Source: Streptomyces sp. NBC_01237 (GTDB taxonomy: Bacteria; Actinomycetota; Actinomycetes; Streptomycetales; Streptomycetaceae). Taken from it: a stretch of 64,000 nt of DNA. The stretch spans positions 372,001 through 436,000 of the forward strand of contig NZ_CP108509.1 in the NCBI RefSeq assembly GCF_035917275.1, read 5' to 3'. Under the pieces are notes generated by a model. The model had not been told where the DNA came from. It made no database searches and saw only the letters and a list, made by a program, of their open reading frames with translations. A program made the position numbers and the translations under genes. Below are positions 43,771-51,504 of this stretch, in pieces (within the stretch, counting starts at the first letter, position 1; the number at the start of each line of letters is the position of its first letter).

Positions 43771-44595
43771 ATGATGGTGGCGTTGATCGACTCAGGGCTC
43801 GGCCTCCTTTCCACCACAGGGTGGCTTCGGCACCTCGCCCCGGAACTCGATCTGCTTCTGCTTCTGGACCCCGACGGCGCCCCCTGGGGATCGAGAACGG
43901 CCCCCTTCGTCACGGACCGTCTGTTCAGTGCGGCCCAAGTGGCCGTCCAGCGGGGCGCCGACGCCTTGGTGGTCCCCTGCAACACCGCGACCGTCACCGC
44001 GATCGACGCTCTGCGCGAGAGTTTTGAACCCCGTGTGCCGGTGATCGGAACCGTGCCCGCCGTGAAGTCGGCCGCGGCGGCCGGCCGAGCCATCGCCGTG
44101 TGGGCAACCGTCCGGACCACGGCGAGCGACTACCAGGCCCGCCTGATCGCGGACTTCGCGAACGGCCGGCCCGTCGCACGTATCGCATGCCCTGGTCTGG
44201 CGGAGGCGATCGACCACGGAGACACCGCCGCGGCGACGGAAGCGATCGCCGACGCGGCCGGGCGGACCCCGCGGAATTGCGACTCCGTGGTGCTGGGATG
44301 CACGCACTACCCCCTGATGGCGCCCGAGATTCTGCGGAGCCTGCCCACCGGAACCACCCTGTACGACAGCGCGGAGGCGGTCGCCCGCCAAACGCTGCGG
44401 CGATTGGACCGGGCAACGCCATCGCACGGCACCACGGGCGCCATCGACGTGCTGCTCAGCGGTCGCCACGGAGATCTCCCCGCAGGCGCCCACTCCTACC
44501 CCGTGGGCCGCGCCCTGGCCGCCGCGGCGCGGGTGCCGCGCGACATTCTCATGACCGCCGCAACTCGGGCCTCGATGAACGCTCCGGCGTTCTGA
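43771..44595 (+). CDS. Glutamate racemase-like (Asp/Glu racemase) enzyme
   Basis: A 274-residue enzyme of the MurI family, from ATG 43771 (ATG 43774 is next). Visible active-site motifs are LIDSGLG at the N-terminus, PCNTAT with the first catalytic Cys near 71, and LGCTHYPLM with the second Cys near 180; the VIGTVPAV strand lies between. MurI makes D-glutamate for peptidoglycan. The opening lacks the usual VFDSGxGGL, and this is an isolated gene outside the rph/dtd-like neighbourhood usual for murI, so it may be a second copy used for a specialised D-amino acid. No ribosome site is seen. Confidence 0.85.
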   Translation: MMVALIDSGLGLLSTTGWLRHLAPELDLLLLLDPDGAPWGSRTAPFVTDRLFSAAQVAVQRGADALVVPCNTATVTAIDALRESFEPRVPVIGTVPAVKSAAAAGRAIAVWATVRTTASDYQARLIADFANGRPVARIACPGLAEAIDHGDTAAATEAIADAAGRTPRNCDSVVLGCTHYPLMAPEILRSLPTGTTLYDSAEAVARQTLRRLDRATPSHGTTGAIDVLLSGRHGDLPAGAHSYPVGRALAAAARVPRDILMTAATRASMNAPAF

Positions 44596-44626
44596 TCGAG
44601 CGCCGGAACCTCCACAGCTTCGCCGC

Positions 44627-44645
44627 CCGGGGGTACGGTCCCCGG
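44627..44645. terminator. Small hairpin between convergent genes
   Basis: ccggggg pairs with tccccgg (one G-T pair) over the loop tacgg. It sits between the convergent racemase-like and aminopeptidase genes and may end both. Confidence 0.35.
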
Positions 44646-44671
44646 ATTCGGAGGCCGAGCATCTCGCCTCG

Positions 44672-45490
44672 TCAGCGTTCGGTCGCCGACGGTTCCCGCC
44701 GGTCCTCCAGCCCCTCGTCGCGCCGAGGGCGCTGGGTGAGCACGAGCGGGCCGCTCTCGGTGATGGCGACCGTGTGTTCGGAATGGGCGGTACGTGAGCC
44801 GTCGGCCGAGCGGATCGTCCAGCCGTCGGGGTCGTAGACGATCTTGTTGGTGGAGCGGGCGAACCAGGGCTCGATCGCTATCGTCAGTCCGGGGCGCAGC
44901 TTGAAGCCGCGACCGGGCCGGCCGTCATTGGGTATGTGCGGGTCCTCATGCATGGTGCGGCCGAGGCCGTGACCGCCGAATTCCAGGTTGACCGGGTAAC
45001 CGTAGTCCGAGGCGACCGCGCCGATGGCTGCGGAGACATCCCCCAGCCGGTTGCCGGGCCGGGCAACCTCGATCGCGGCTTCCAGCGCGACCTCGGTGGC
45101 CCGTATCAGCCGCAGGTCCTCCTCGGCAGGCGTGCCGACGATGACGGAGTACGCCGAGTCGGCGACCCAGCCGTCGATGCCCACAGCCATGTCCATGCTC
45201 AGCAGGTCCCCGTCGCGCAATGTGTAGCTGTGCGGCAGACCGTGCAGAACGGCGTCATTGACCGAGAGGCACACCACATTGCGGAAGGGGCCGCGACCGA
45301 ACGAGGGTGAGTAGTCCCAGTAGCAGGATTCCGCGCCGCGCTCCTTGATCCGACGGCGGGCATGGTGTTCCAGGTCCATCAGATCAACACCCACCGCGGC
45401 GAGGTCACCGAGCTCCGCCAGCACCTGCCCGATGAACTGACCCGTGACGCGCATACGTTCGATCTGATCGGGAGACTTGAGCTCGATCAC
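44672..45490 (-). CDS. map: Type I methionine aminopeptidase
   Basis: A 272-residue enzyme that trims the initiator Met. The M24A ligands are visible: His of VLHGLPH (substrate), Asp in LSMDMAVGIDG, Asp in VADSAYSV, His in FGGHGLGRTMHEDPHIPN, Glu in IAIEPWF and Glu in SEHTVAI. The full set is present, so it should be active. It starts at ATG 45490. Streptomyces carry more than one map; this copy is not next to the secY-adk-infA genes and faces an XRE-like regulator across tandem palindromes, so it is the regulated accessory copy, an inference from position. Confidence 0.95.
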   Translation of the reverse strand: MIELKSPDQIERMRVTGQFIGQVLAELGDLAAVGVDLMDLEHHARRRIKERGAESCYWDYSPSFGRGPFRNVVCLSVNDAVLHGLPHSYTLRDGDLLSMDMAVGIDGWVADSAYSVIVGTPAEEDLRLIRATEVALEAAIEVARPGNRLGDVSAAIGAVASDYGYPVNLEFGGHGLGRTMHEDPHIPNDGRPGRGFKLRPGLTIAIEPWFARSTNKIVYDPDGWTIRSADGSRTAHSEHTVAITESGPLVLTQRPRRDEGLEDRREPSATER

Positions 45491-45520
45491 TGGCGATCCT
45501 CGATTTCCAGATGGCGTGAA

Positions 45521-45551
45521 GGTATTTTTATACCGGAGGTATTTTTATACC
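45521..45551. repeat. Tandem palindromes, candidate operator/promoter
   Basis: Two identical copies of ggtatttttatacc start at 45521 and 45538, a 17-base period. Each is a GGTAT/ATACC dyad around four T, and on the minus strand reads as a TATAAA-like -10 element. The pair is AT-rich in an otherwise GC-rich region. It lies between the divergent map (start 45490) and XRE-like (start 45602) genes, as expected for a shared operator. Confidence 0.7.
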
Positions 45552-45601
45552 AGATGGTGGAGTGGTTGTCGTCCGAAGGATGTGGCCATACCGTGGTCCG
45601 C

Positions 45602-45940
45602 ATGGTCCGTCATCCGCTCGCCCCCGAACAGATTGACGCGGGACGATGCCTCGGGGCCTTCCTGCGCGACGCCCGGGGCGGGCGTCGCCTCGTCGAGGTG
45701 GCCCTGGCAGCGGGCATCTCACCGGAAACCCTCCGCAAGATCGAGACCGGTCGGCTGCCGACGCCCGCGTTCGGCACCATCGTCATGCTGGGCGAGGTGC
45801 TCAGCATCTCGCTGCCCCGGCTCGCGGACGCCTGGCGCGCCGGTCTGATCCAGCACGAAGGCGTCGCCGCTCCGGTGGCCGGTGCGGTCGGCACCGCCGC
45901 CACGCATCCGGTGGTGCCCTCCGGTGCTGGGCTCTCTTGA
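45602..45940 (+). CDS. XRE-like helix-turn-helix regulator
   Basis: A 112-residue DNA-binding protein from ATG 45602 (GTG 45593 is the alternative). The HTH is about residues 15-70: RCLGAFLRDARGGRRLVEVA, then LAAGISPETLRKIETGRLPT, which has the XRE recognition-helix look, and FGTIVMLGEVLSISLPRLAD. The C-terminus is an Ala/Val-rich tail. It diverges from the methionine aminopeptidase gene over tandem palindromes, which are its likely operator. Such map-adjacent regulators are seen in other actinomycetes as far as I recall; the signal is unknown. Confidence 0.85.
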   Translation: MVRHPLAPEQIDAGRCLGAFLRDARGGRRLVEVALAAGISPETLRKIETGRLPTPAFGTIVMLGEVLSISLPRLADAWRAGLIQHEGVAAPVAGAVGTAATHPVVPSGAGLS

Positions 45941-46128
45941 CGTACCCGTAGGGGAAGAGCATCCCGCTGCGCCCCCGTTGCCGCTCAAGGATCCATCAGC
46001 GCCACCCGCCGGCCTCCGGGCCCGCGAAAAATCTCCGGGAAAAGTCGCGCCGTCGGCGATGAGTTCCGTCGGGGTGCGCGGTCCAACTACATGACAGCAA
46101 GTGATAGCCAATATTGCAGGAGCACCTC

Positions 46129-46680
46129 ATGCGGAAGATCATCGCCGGTCTGTTCTCGTCTCTGGACGGCGTGGTGGAGGCCCCGGAACTGTGGAACATG
46201 CCGTACAGCAGCAGCGAGACGGGCGCGGCCCTGATGCGGCTGTTCGAGGACGCCGACACCGCTCTCCTGGGCCGCAGCACCTACCAGCAGTGGAGCTCGT
46301 TCTTCCCGCACGCGTCCAACGAGCAGGTACCCACCGCGGACTGGATGAACTCCTCCCCCAAGTACGTCGTCTCCTCCACACTCACCAGCGTGGATGAGTG
46401 GAAGAACAGCAACTTGGTCACCGGGGAGGACATCACCGGTCAGATCCGGGCGCTGAAGGAGCAGCCCGGCGGCACCATCAATGTCGGCGGCAGCATCACC
46501 CTGGTCCAGTGGCTGATGCGCAACGGCCTGCTGGACGAGCTCTACCTGCAGATCAACCCGGTCGTCGTCGGCACCGGGCGCACCCTCGCCGGCGGTGAGC
46601 AGATCCCCCTGACGCTGGCATCCAGCCACACCTTCGCCAACGGCGTCATCGAGGCCCACTACAGCCTCCAGGCTCGCTGA
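46129..46680 (+). CDS. Dihydrofolate-reductase-fold (RibD C-terminal) protein
   Basis: A 183-residue member of the DHFR/RibD_C-like family found in many actinomycete copies, from ATG 46129 with AGGAG seven bases upstream. It opens RKIIAGLFSSLDGVVEAPE, has LLGRSTYQQW, KYVVSSTLTSVDEWKN, then GTINVGGSITLVQWLMRNGL and DELYLQINPVVVGTGRTL. These are the usual NADPH-fold strands, with the GG motif near 121-122. The enzyme activity of the group is unknown; some reduce pterin- or flavin-like compounds. It converges with the methyltransferase gene, with a strong terminator between. Confidence 0.9.
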   Translation: MRKIIAGLFSSLDGVVEAPELWNMPYSSSETGAALMRLFEDADTALLGRSTYQQWSSFFPHASNEQVPTADWMNSSPKYVVSSTLTSVDEWKNSNLVTGEDITGQIRALKEQPGGTINVGGSITLVQWLMRNGLLDELYLQINPVVVGTGRTLAGGEQIPLTLASSHTFANGVIEAHYSLQAR

Positions 46681-46793
46681 CCCCCAGCACCGAGTCCGTA
46701 CGGCCGGAGCTGAGCACCCGCCGACGCACAGTGCAGCCGGGTCCGGCCTCCGAGCCGCCCGCCGGGGCTGACTCCTCTGTTCTCCGGCCCTTG

Positions 46794-46828
46794 CGCCCGC
46801 CGCCCCCACCTGGTGGGGGCGGCGGGCG
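46794..46828. terminator. 17-bp perfect hairpin, bidirectional terminator
   Basis: 46794-46810 pairs fully with 46812-46828, leaving only one base at the centre, so a realistic loop is made by opening the last two or three pairs. It separates the convergent DHFR-fold gene from the furan-operon methyltransferase and ends that operon. Confidence 0.85.
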
Positions 46829-46858
46829 TTGTCGGCGGCCCGGTCGTCTACGGGAGCG

Positions 46859-47794
46859 CTACGGTCGGGGCTTGTTCGCGAACACCCATCGGTTGCCCTC
46901 CAGTGCGTCGTTCCGCTCGGGCAACGGGCCGCGTCCGTGCCGGCGGGTGAAGTCGAAGGGAGTCCGGACCGATGTGGACCAGCCCTTGCGTGCCAGATCA
47001 CCGACGGAATCGGGCCGCGGCTCCCTGTCGAAGAGGCTGAGCAGGTCGATGCCGATCTGCTGTGCCGTCGAGGTGTAGAGCGGGCTGTCGCGGTACTCCA
47101 GCAAGTCCTTTTCGACCTTGACCTCGAACGCCAGGGCGCTTCCTTCCGTACTGAGCCGGTCCACCGTGTCGATGAGGTACGTCTCGGCGGCGGCGGGCAG
47201 GTAGAACATCAGTCCCTCCGCCAGCCAGACGCTCGGTGCGGCCGTGTCGAAGCCGGCGTCGGCCAGCGCTCCGACCCAGTCGGCGCGCAGATCGATCGGG
47301 ATGGGTACGCGCGTTGCCTTCGGGGTGGCCGACAGTCCGTCGAGCACCTTGTGCTTGAACGCCAGCACCCCTTCTCTGTCGATCTCGAAGATCACACAGC
47401 CGGGAGGCCAGTCGAGCCGGAACGCCCGTGAGTCCAACCCCGCTCCGAACAGGACGACTTGGCGGGCGTTCCCCGTGTGCACCGACAGGAGGAGAAAGTC
47501 GTCGAGGACCCTCGTCCGCAGACCGAAGTAGCGCGCGAATCGTCCCCACAGCGGGTTCGCTTCCCCGTCCGGAACCTGTTGCACACGCACCGGCCAGTCG
47601 GCGGACGCCGGTGTGGCGAGCACGAAGTGCTCCGCGTAGACGTCCTGTGCCAGGCTGTCGTGGCGGTGTGTCTCGATCGCTCTTGCCGCGGCGACCATGA
47701 GGGCGGTCAGGCCGACACCTCCTTCCACCCCCTCCGTGCCCTCCACGTCTTGCTTGCCTTCCACCTCGGTGTTCCGAGGCGTAGTACCGAACAC
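46859..47794 (-). CDS. LCM-type (leucine carboxyl) SAM methyltransferase
   Basis: A 311-residue class-I methyltransferase from GTG 47794, with GGAGAG five bases upstream. An acidic Gly/Glu linker (residues 10-27) precedes the LCM/PPM1 domain: TALMVAAARAIE, YAEHFVLAT, then the SAM loop VVLFGAGLDSRAFRLDWP at about 113-130, FEIDREGVLAFKHK, and ADWVGALADAGFD with SVWLAEGLMFYLPAAAE. The last segment is the substrate lid. Members of the family methylate carboxyl or hydroxyl groups of small molecules and peptides. It lies 160 bases after the alcohol dehydrogenase in the same direction, so it may methylate the acid made by the operon, which is an inference. Confidence 0.9.
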   Translation of the reverse strand: MFGTTPRNTEVEGKQDVEGTEGVEGGVGLTALMVAAARAIETHRHDSLAQDVYAEHFVLATPASADWPVRVQQVPDGEANPLWGRFARYFGLRTRVLDDFLLLSVHTGNARQVVLFGAGLDSRAFRLDWPPGCVIFEIDREGVLAFKHKVLDGLSATPKATRVPIPIDLRADWVGALADAGFDTAAPSVWLAEGLMFYLPAAAETYLIDTVDRLSTEGSALAFEVKVEKDLLEYRDSPLYTSTAQQIGIDLLSLFDREPRPDSVGDLARKGWSTSVRTPFDFTRRHGRGPLPERNDALEGNRWVFANKPRP

Positions 47795-47954
47795 GTGCTC
47801 TCCTTCGGACGAGTTGAGACCCACGAACAGCGAGGAATGCGAGTGATGGATCGGTGGTGGCCTCACAACGCCACCTGTCCGGGCGCCCCGACATGGTCTG
47901 CCGACGGCGCACGGTCAGAGCCGGTCGGGTGGGGAGCGGTGTCCAATGCCTCGC

Positions 47955-49058
47955 TCATCGGATCCTCCCCTCCGGAAGCAGGACGGGTTTGACCACGCGG
48001 CCCGCGTCGCAGTCACGTTCGGCCTCGTTGATGTCGGCCAGTGGATAGGTCCGGATCAGCTCGTCGAAGGGAAACCGCCCGGCCTGCCACAGCCCGGTCA
48101 GCCGCGGAATCAGCAGGCCCGGAACCGCGTCCCCCTCGCAGATGTGGGAGATCCTCCTGCCCCGGTCCAGTGCCCCCGGTTCGAGCGACAACGCGGTGTG
48201 GAGCCGTGCCACCAGGCCGAGATGGCCGGTCGGGCGCAGGGACCGGAGTGCGTCGTTGATCAGCCGGGCGGAGGCCGTGGTATCCAGCGCGTACTGCGCG
48301 CCACCGTCGGTCAGTTGCTGGATACGACCGGGCAGACCCGCTGTCGTCGCATGGAGCGGGACCGCGCCGAATCGTTCGGCGAGGGCCAGCCGTTCGGGGT
48401 GCCGGTCGACGGCCACGATCACAGCTCCGGAGGCGGCGGCCGCCATCACCGCGGCCAGGCCCACCGCTCCTGCGCCGAAGACCGCGAGGGTGTCACCGGG
48501 CCCGACGCCGAAGGAGTTGAAGACCGCACCGGCACCGGTGAGGAAGCCGCAGCCGAGCGGCCCGAGCAGTTCGATGGGCAGCGAGGGGTCGGCGCGGACC
48601 GCGTTGCGAGCCGGAACCACCGCGTACTCGGCGAACGAGGACTGGCCGAACCACCGGGGGGCCAGTTCGTCTCCGGCCGCGTCGATGAGCCGCGCGGCGC
48701 TCTCCTTGCGCCCTCCGAAGAGGTTGAGCGAGGCGAAGGAGTCACAGTAGGCGGGGGCAGCGCCGATGCAGTTCCGGCAGTGTCCGCAGGAGTCGAAGCT
48801 CAGCACCACGTGGTCACCGTCGCTCAGGCCGGTGTCCGGACCGCCCGTCTCCACCACGACCCCGGCCCCCTCGTGACCGAGCACCGCGGGCAGCGGTGAG
48901 CGGCCTGCCGAACCCCGGACCGCGAGATCGGTCCGGCACATTCCGCAGCCCGCGATCCTGACCAGGATCTCGCCTTCGGCCGGTCCCGTGTTCAGGGTGA
49001 CCTCCTCGACAGCGAATCGGCTCTCGTACGAGCGCAGTACCGCCGCGTCGAACCGCAT
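47955..49058 (-). CDS. Zinc-dependent alcohol dehydrogenase (aryl/benzyl type)
   Basis: A 367-residue medium-chain dehydrogenase from ATG 49058, preceded by GGAGGAGG and two bases after the aldehyde dehydrogenase stop. Catalytic zinc ligands are C41 (GCGMCRTDL), H62 (GHEGAG) and a third Cys near 170 (LGCGFLTGAGAVFN). The structural zinc is held by C91, C94, C97 and C105 (CGHCRNCIGAAPAYC). The NAD loop is VFGAGAVGLAAVMAA, with the acidic VAVDRH favouring NAD. The CGHCRNC form and the LNLFGGRK loop match aryl-alcohol dehydrogenases. In the operon it would oxidise a furan hydroxymethyl group or reduce an aldehyde. Confidence 0.93.
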   Translation of the reverse strand: MRFDAAVLRSYESRFAVEEVTLNTGPAEGEILVRIAGCGMCRTDLAVRGSAGRSPLPAVLGHEGAGVVVETGGPDTGLSDGDHVVLSFDSCGHCRNCIGAAPAYCDSFASLNLFGGRKESAARLIDAAGDELAPRWFGQSSFAEYAVVPARNAVRADPSLPIELLGPLGCGFLTGAGAVFNSFGVGPGDTLAVFGAGAVGLAAVMAAAASGAVIVAVDRHPERLALAERFGAVPLHATTAGLPGRIQQLTDGGAQYALDTTASARLINDALRSLRPTGHLGLVARLHTALSLEPGALDRGRRISHICEGDAVPGLLIPRLTGLWQAGRFPFDELIRTYPLADINEAERDCDAGRVVKPVLLPEGRIR

Positions 49059-49060
49059 CG

Positions 49061-50464
49061 TCAGGCCTCCTCCGGACGGTGCACGACGAACGGCCTGAGG
49101 TTCCCGTAGAGCCCCCACATTCCGCCCGCGACACCGACACCACTCTCCTTGGTGCCCGCGAAGGGCTGGGCGAGGGACAGTTCCGCGTGGTGGTTGATCC
49201 ATGCCGTGCCGCACTCCAGCCGGTCCGCGACCGCCTCCGCCCGGTCGAGATCCGTCCCCCATACCGAGCCGCCCAGCCCGAAGCCGGTGTCGTTGGCAGC
49301 CTCGACGGCTTCGTCGATGCTCCCGTACGGCAGCACGGGCAGAACCGGACCGAACTGCTCCTCCATCACCACGGGGCTGTCGGGCGGGACATCGGCCAGG
49401 ATCGTCGGGGCGTAGAAGTAGCCCGGTCGGTCCAGCCGGTGGCCACCGGCCACGGCTCGGGCACCGTCCGCCAGTGCCTGGGCCGTGTAGCGCTCGACCC
49501 TGGCCAGTTGGGGGACATTGTTGAGCGGGCCCAGCTGCGTGCCCGGGTCGAGGCCCGCTCCGACAACGACGGTCCTCGCGCGCTGTGCGAGGGCCTCGAC
49601 CACGTCGGAGTAGAGCCGGGCCGGGGCGTAGACGCGCTTGACCGCCATACAGACCTGCCCGCAGTTGCGGAACGCCGCCCAGAACAGCCGGTCCGCGATC
49701 CGCTCCACATCCACGTCCTCCAGCAGGATGGCGGCGTCATTGCCACCCAGCTCCAGGGTGACGCGGCCGAGTGACGCCGCCGCACCCTGCGCGACGGCCC
49801 GTCCGGTCGGAATCGAACCGGTGAAAGTCACATGACGGATCCCCGGATGCGAGGCCAGGCGGGCGCCGAGCGGTTCGTGACCGGTGACGATCGTCAGTAC
49901 GTCCTCGGGGAGGGCGGTGGAGAGGACGGATCCCAGCAGCCGTGTGGCGAGGGGCGTGAATGGGGAGGGCTTGAGCACCATCGTGTTGCCTGCGGCGAGC
50001 GCGGGCGCGAACTTCGCCGAGGCGAGCTGGAGGGGAAAGTTCCACGGGACGATCGCGGCGACGGGCCCGACCGGTCGCCAGCGGATCTCACTGCGTACCG
50101 GCCTGCCGTCCGTGATGGGTTGGGGCCCGGGGTCGAGCTCGGCGAAGTAGCGCAGGCGGGCCGCTGTGCGAGCGATCTCCGCATACGCCTCGGCCAGGGG
50201 TTTGCCCTGTTCACGGGTGAGCAGGGGGGCGATGTCCGTCCCGGCCGCGTCCACGGCGTCGGCTGCCGCGAGCAACGCGGTGGTGCGGGCTGAGCGGTCG
50301 GCCCGCCAGCCGCCCCATGCCTCTTGGGCCCGGCCGACGACGGCGTCCAACTCGTCCGGCTGCTGCTCGGGGGCCTCCTCGAAGGCCTCGCCCGTCGCGG
50401 GATCGAGGACGGCGAAGCGCTCCCCGAGGGTTCCGGGCGTGTGCCGGCGCTGTTGTGTCACCAT
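49061..50464 (-). CDS. Aldehyde dehydrogenase (NAD(P)-dependent)
   Basis: A 467-residue ALDH from ATG 50464, eight bases after the mfnB stop. Catalytic C272 sits in NCGQVCMAVKR, the general base is E238 in LELGGND, and N142 is in the oxyanion motif VPWNFPLQ. NAD-binding TFTGSIPTGRAVA and the late PFAGTKESGVGV are standard for the family (succinate-semialdehyde/betaine-aldehyde type). The whole active site is intact. Placed directly behind mfnB, the likely substrate is the furan carboxaldehyde made by that enzyme, giving a furan carboxylic acid; that assignment is an inference. Confidence 0.94.
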   Translation of the reverse strand: MVTQQRRHTPGTLGERFAVLDPATGEAFEEAPEQQPDELDAVVGRAQEAWGGWRADRSARTTALLAAADAVDAAGTDIAPLLTREQGKPLAEAYAEIARTAARLRYFAELDPGPQPITDGRPVRSEIRWRPVGPVAAIVPWNFPLQLASAKFAPALAAGNTMVLKPSPFTPLATRLLGSVLSTALPEDVLTIVTGHEPLGARLASHPGIRHVTFTGSIPTGRAVAQGAAASLGRVTLELGGNDAAILLEDVDVERIADRLFWAAFRNCGQVCMAVKRVYAPARLYSDVVEALAQRARTVVVGAGLDPGTQLGPLNNVPQLARVERYTAQALADGARAVAGGHRLDRPGYFYAPTILADVPPDSPVVMEEQFGPVLPVLPYGSIDEAVEAANDTGFGLGGSVWGTDLDRAEAVADRLECGTAWINHHAELSLAQPFAGTKESGVGVAGGMWGLYGNLRPFVVHRPEEA

Positions 50465-50472
50465 GCCCGCGG

Positions 50473-51228
50473 TCAGCCCGCGGCAGCGACAGCAGCTGCC
50501 TGTTCCCGGGCATGCCGGTCCATCTCCGCCCTGAAGGCGGCCACCAGCTGCGGCTGGATCCTTCCGGTGGTGCGGTCGCCTCCCTCGCAGACCGCCCCGC
50601 GCACCCCCACGATGTCCGTGCCGATGCGGGTCAGCGCGTCGAGGTCTCCCACCTTCACGCTGCCCGCGAGGGCGGCGAGCAGACCGGCCTCGTGGGCCCT
50701 CCTGACGAACTCCGCGCAGACCTCTGGCGGAACGTGGTCGAACAGTCGTGTCCCGTCCTTGACCGCGGTGTCGAGCATGGCCGCGTCGGAGCCGGAGCGA
50801 CGGGCGATGTCGGGCAGTGCGAGCGGGTTGACGCAGCCGATCCGGTGGGCGTCGGCATAACCCGAGGCGACAACGAACGCGTCCGGCCGATAGTCCTTCA
50901 CCGCCCGGACGACCCCGCGCATGACATCGATGGCCTGTTCGGGCGTCGTGCATCCGTAGAGGCCGACCTTGATGTAGGTGGCTCCGGAGACAGCCGCGCC
51001 GAGCGCCGCCTGGGCCACCGTGCCGGGCTTGTACGGCACGTCTCCCACGGTGGCGGACACCGGCTTGTCCGCGGGGATCGCGTCGCGGATCTCCCTGATG
51101 ACCCACGGGAAGTTCGCGCCGAGCGAGCCCTCATCGGGCCTCTTGACGTCGACGATGTCAAGGTGCTCCGCCGCCTTCGCGCAGTCGAGGGCTTCCTCGA
51201 CGCTGTCCGGGGAGATGAGAAGCAACAA
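50473..51228 (-). CDS. mfnB: MfnB homologue: (5-formylfuran-3-yl)methyl phosphate synthase
   Basis: A 251-residue enzyme of the MfnB (DUF556) family. In methanogens it joins two glyceraldehyde 3-phosphates into 4-(hydroxymethyl)-2-furancarboxaldehyde phosphate, the ring of methanofuran. The match is strong throughout: [67 protein letters not shown] and [15 protein letters not shown]. The catalytic K29, K87, D153 and K157 line up with the lysines and Asp known for the Methanocaldococcus enzyme. I start it at TTG 51228, with AAGGAG six bases upstream; ATG 51249 precedes that site and would be wasteful. It leads the furan operon. Confidence 0.92.
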   Translation of the reverse strand: MLLLISPDSVEEALDCAKAAEHLDIVDVKRPDEGSLGANFPWVIREIRDAIPADKPVSATVGDVPYKPGTVAQAALGAAVSGATYIKVGLYGCTTPEQAIDVMRGVVRAVKDYRPDAFVVASGYADAHRIGCVNPLALPDIARRSGSDAAMLDTAVKDGTRLFDHVPPEVCAEFVRRAHEAGLLAALAGSVKVGDLDALTRIGTDIVGVRGAVCEGGDRTTGRIQPQLVAAFRAEMDRHAREQAAAVAAAG

Positions 51229-51360
51229 CGTGGACTCCTTGCACCGCATGTCCTGGCCAAGAGGCAGGCGTGCGAAGTCGCCTGGATGCCTTGCGGTTCG
51301 CTCATCATTGCCGCGGCTCGTGACCACCGGTAGGGCGTGCGGAGTCCGAACGGGTAGGGA

Positions 51361-51381
51361 ACGGCGCAACCAACGCGCCGT
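51361..51381. promoter_or_regulatory. Hairpin in the mfnB leader region
   Basis: acggcgc and gcgccgt flank the seven-base aaccaac, a perfect 7-bp stem 133-153 bases upstream of the mfnB start. A 10-bp palindrome, ggttcgaacc, follows at 51389-51398. Either may be an operator or leader structure; neither resembles a known riboswitch. Confidence 0.4.
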
Positions 51382-51426
51382 GCACGCCGGTTCGAACCAG
51401 CACCCGCACAACCGCGGGATCCGAAG

Positions 51427-51448
51427 CCAACCATCAGCGATCGGTTGG
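51427..51448. promoter_or_regulatory. Inverted repeat upstream of mfnB
   Basis: ccaacc and ggttgg are separated by ten bases, about 200 bases before mfnB and 57-78 bases beyond the end of the neighbouring unknown gene. The caaccaac loop of the nearby hairpin repeats the half site. A regulator dimer could bind here; no regulator gene is adjacent. Confidence 0.35.
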
Positions 51449-51504
51449 GACCTGCTGAGCGGCGAGCCGCCGCCCGACAGGTATCTCAGCGAGGATGCGG
51501 CACG

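Noticed and set aside
46859..51228. Complete methanofuran pathway
   Set aside because: Only the first enzyme of that route is present; aminotransferase, kinase and ligase genes are absent from the window.
51389..51398. ggttcgaacc resembling a tRNA T-loop
   Set aside because: On neither strand does a 5-bp T stem, anticodon arm or acceptor stem form around it; it is a simple palindrome in the mfnB leader.
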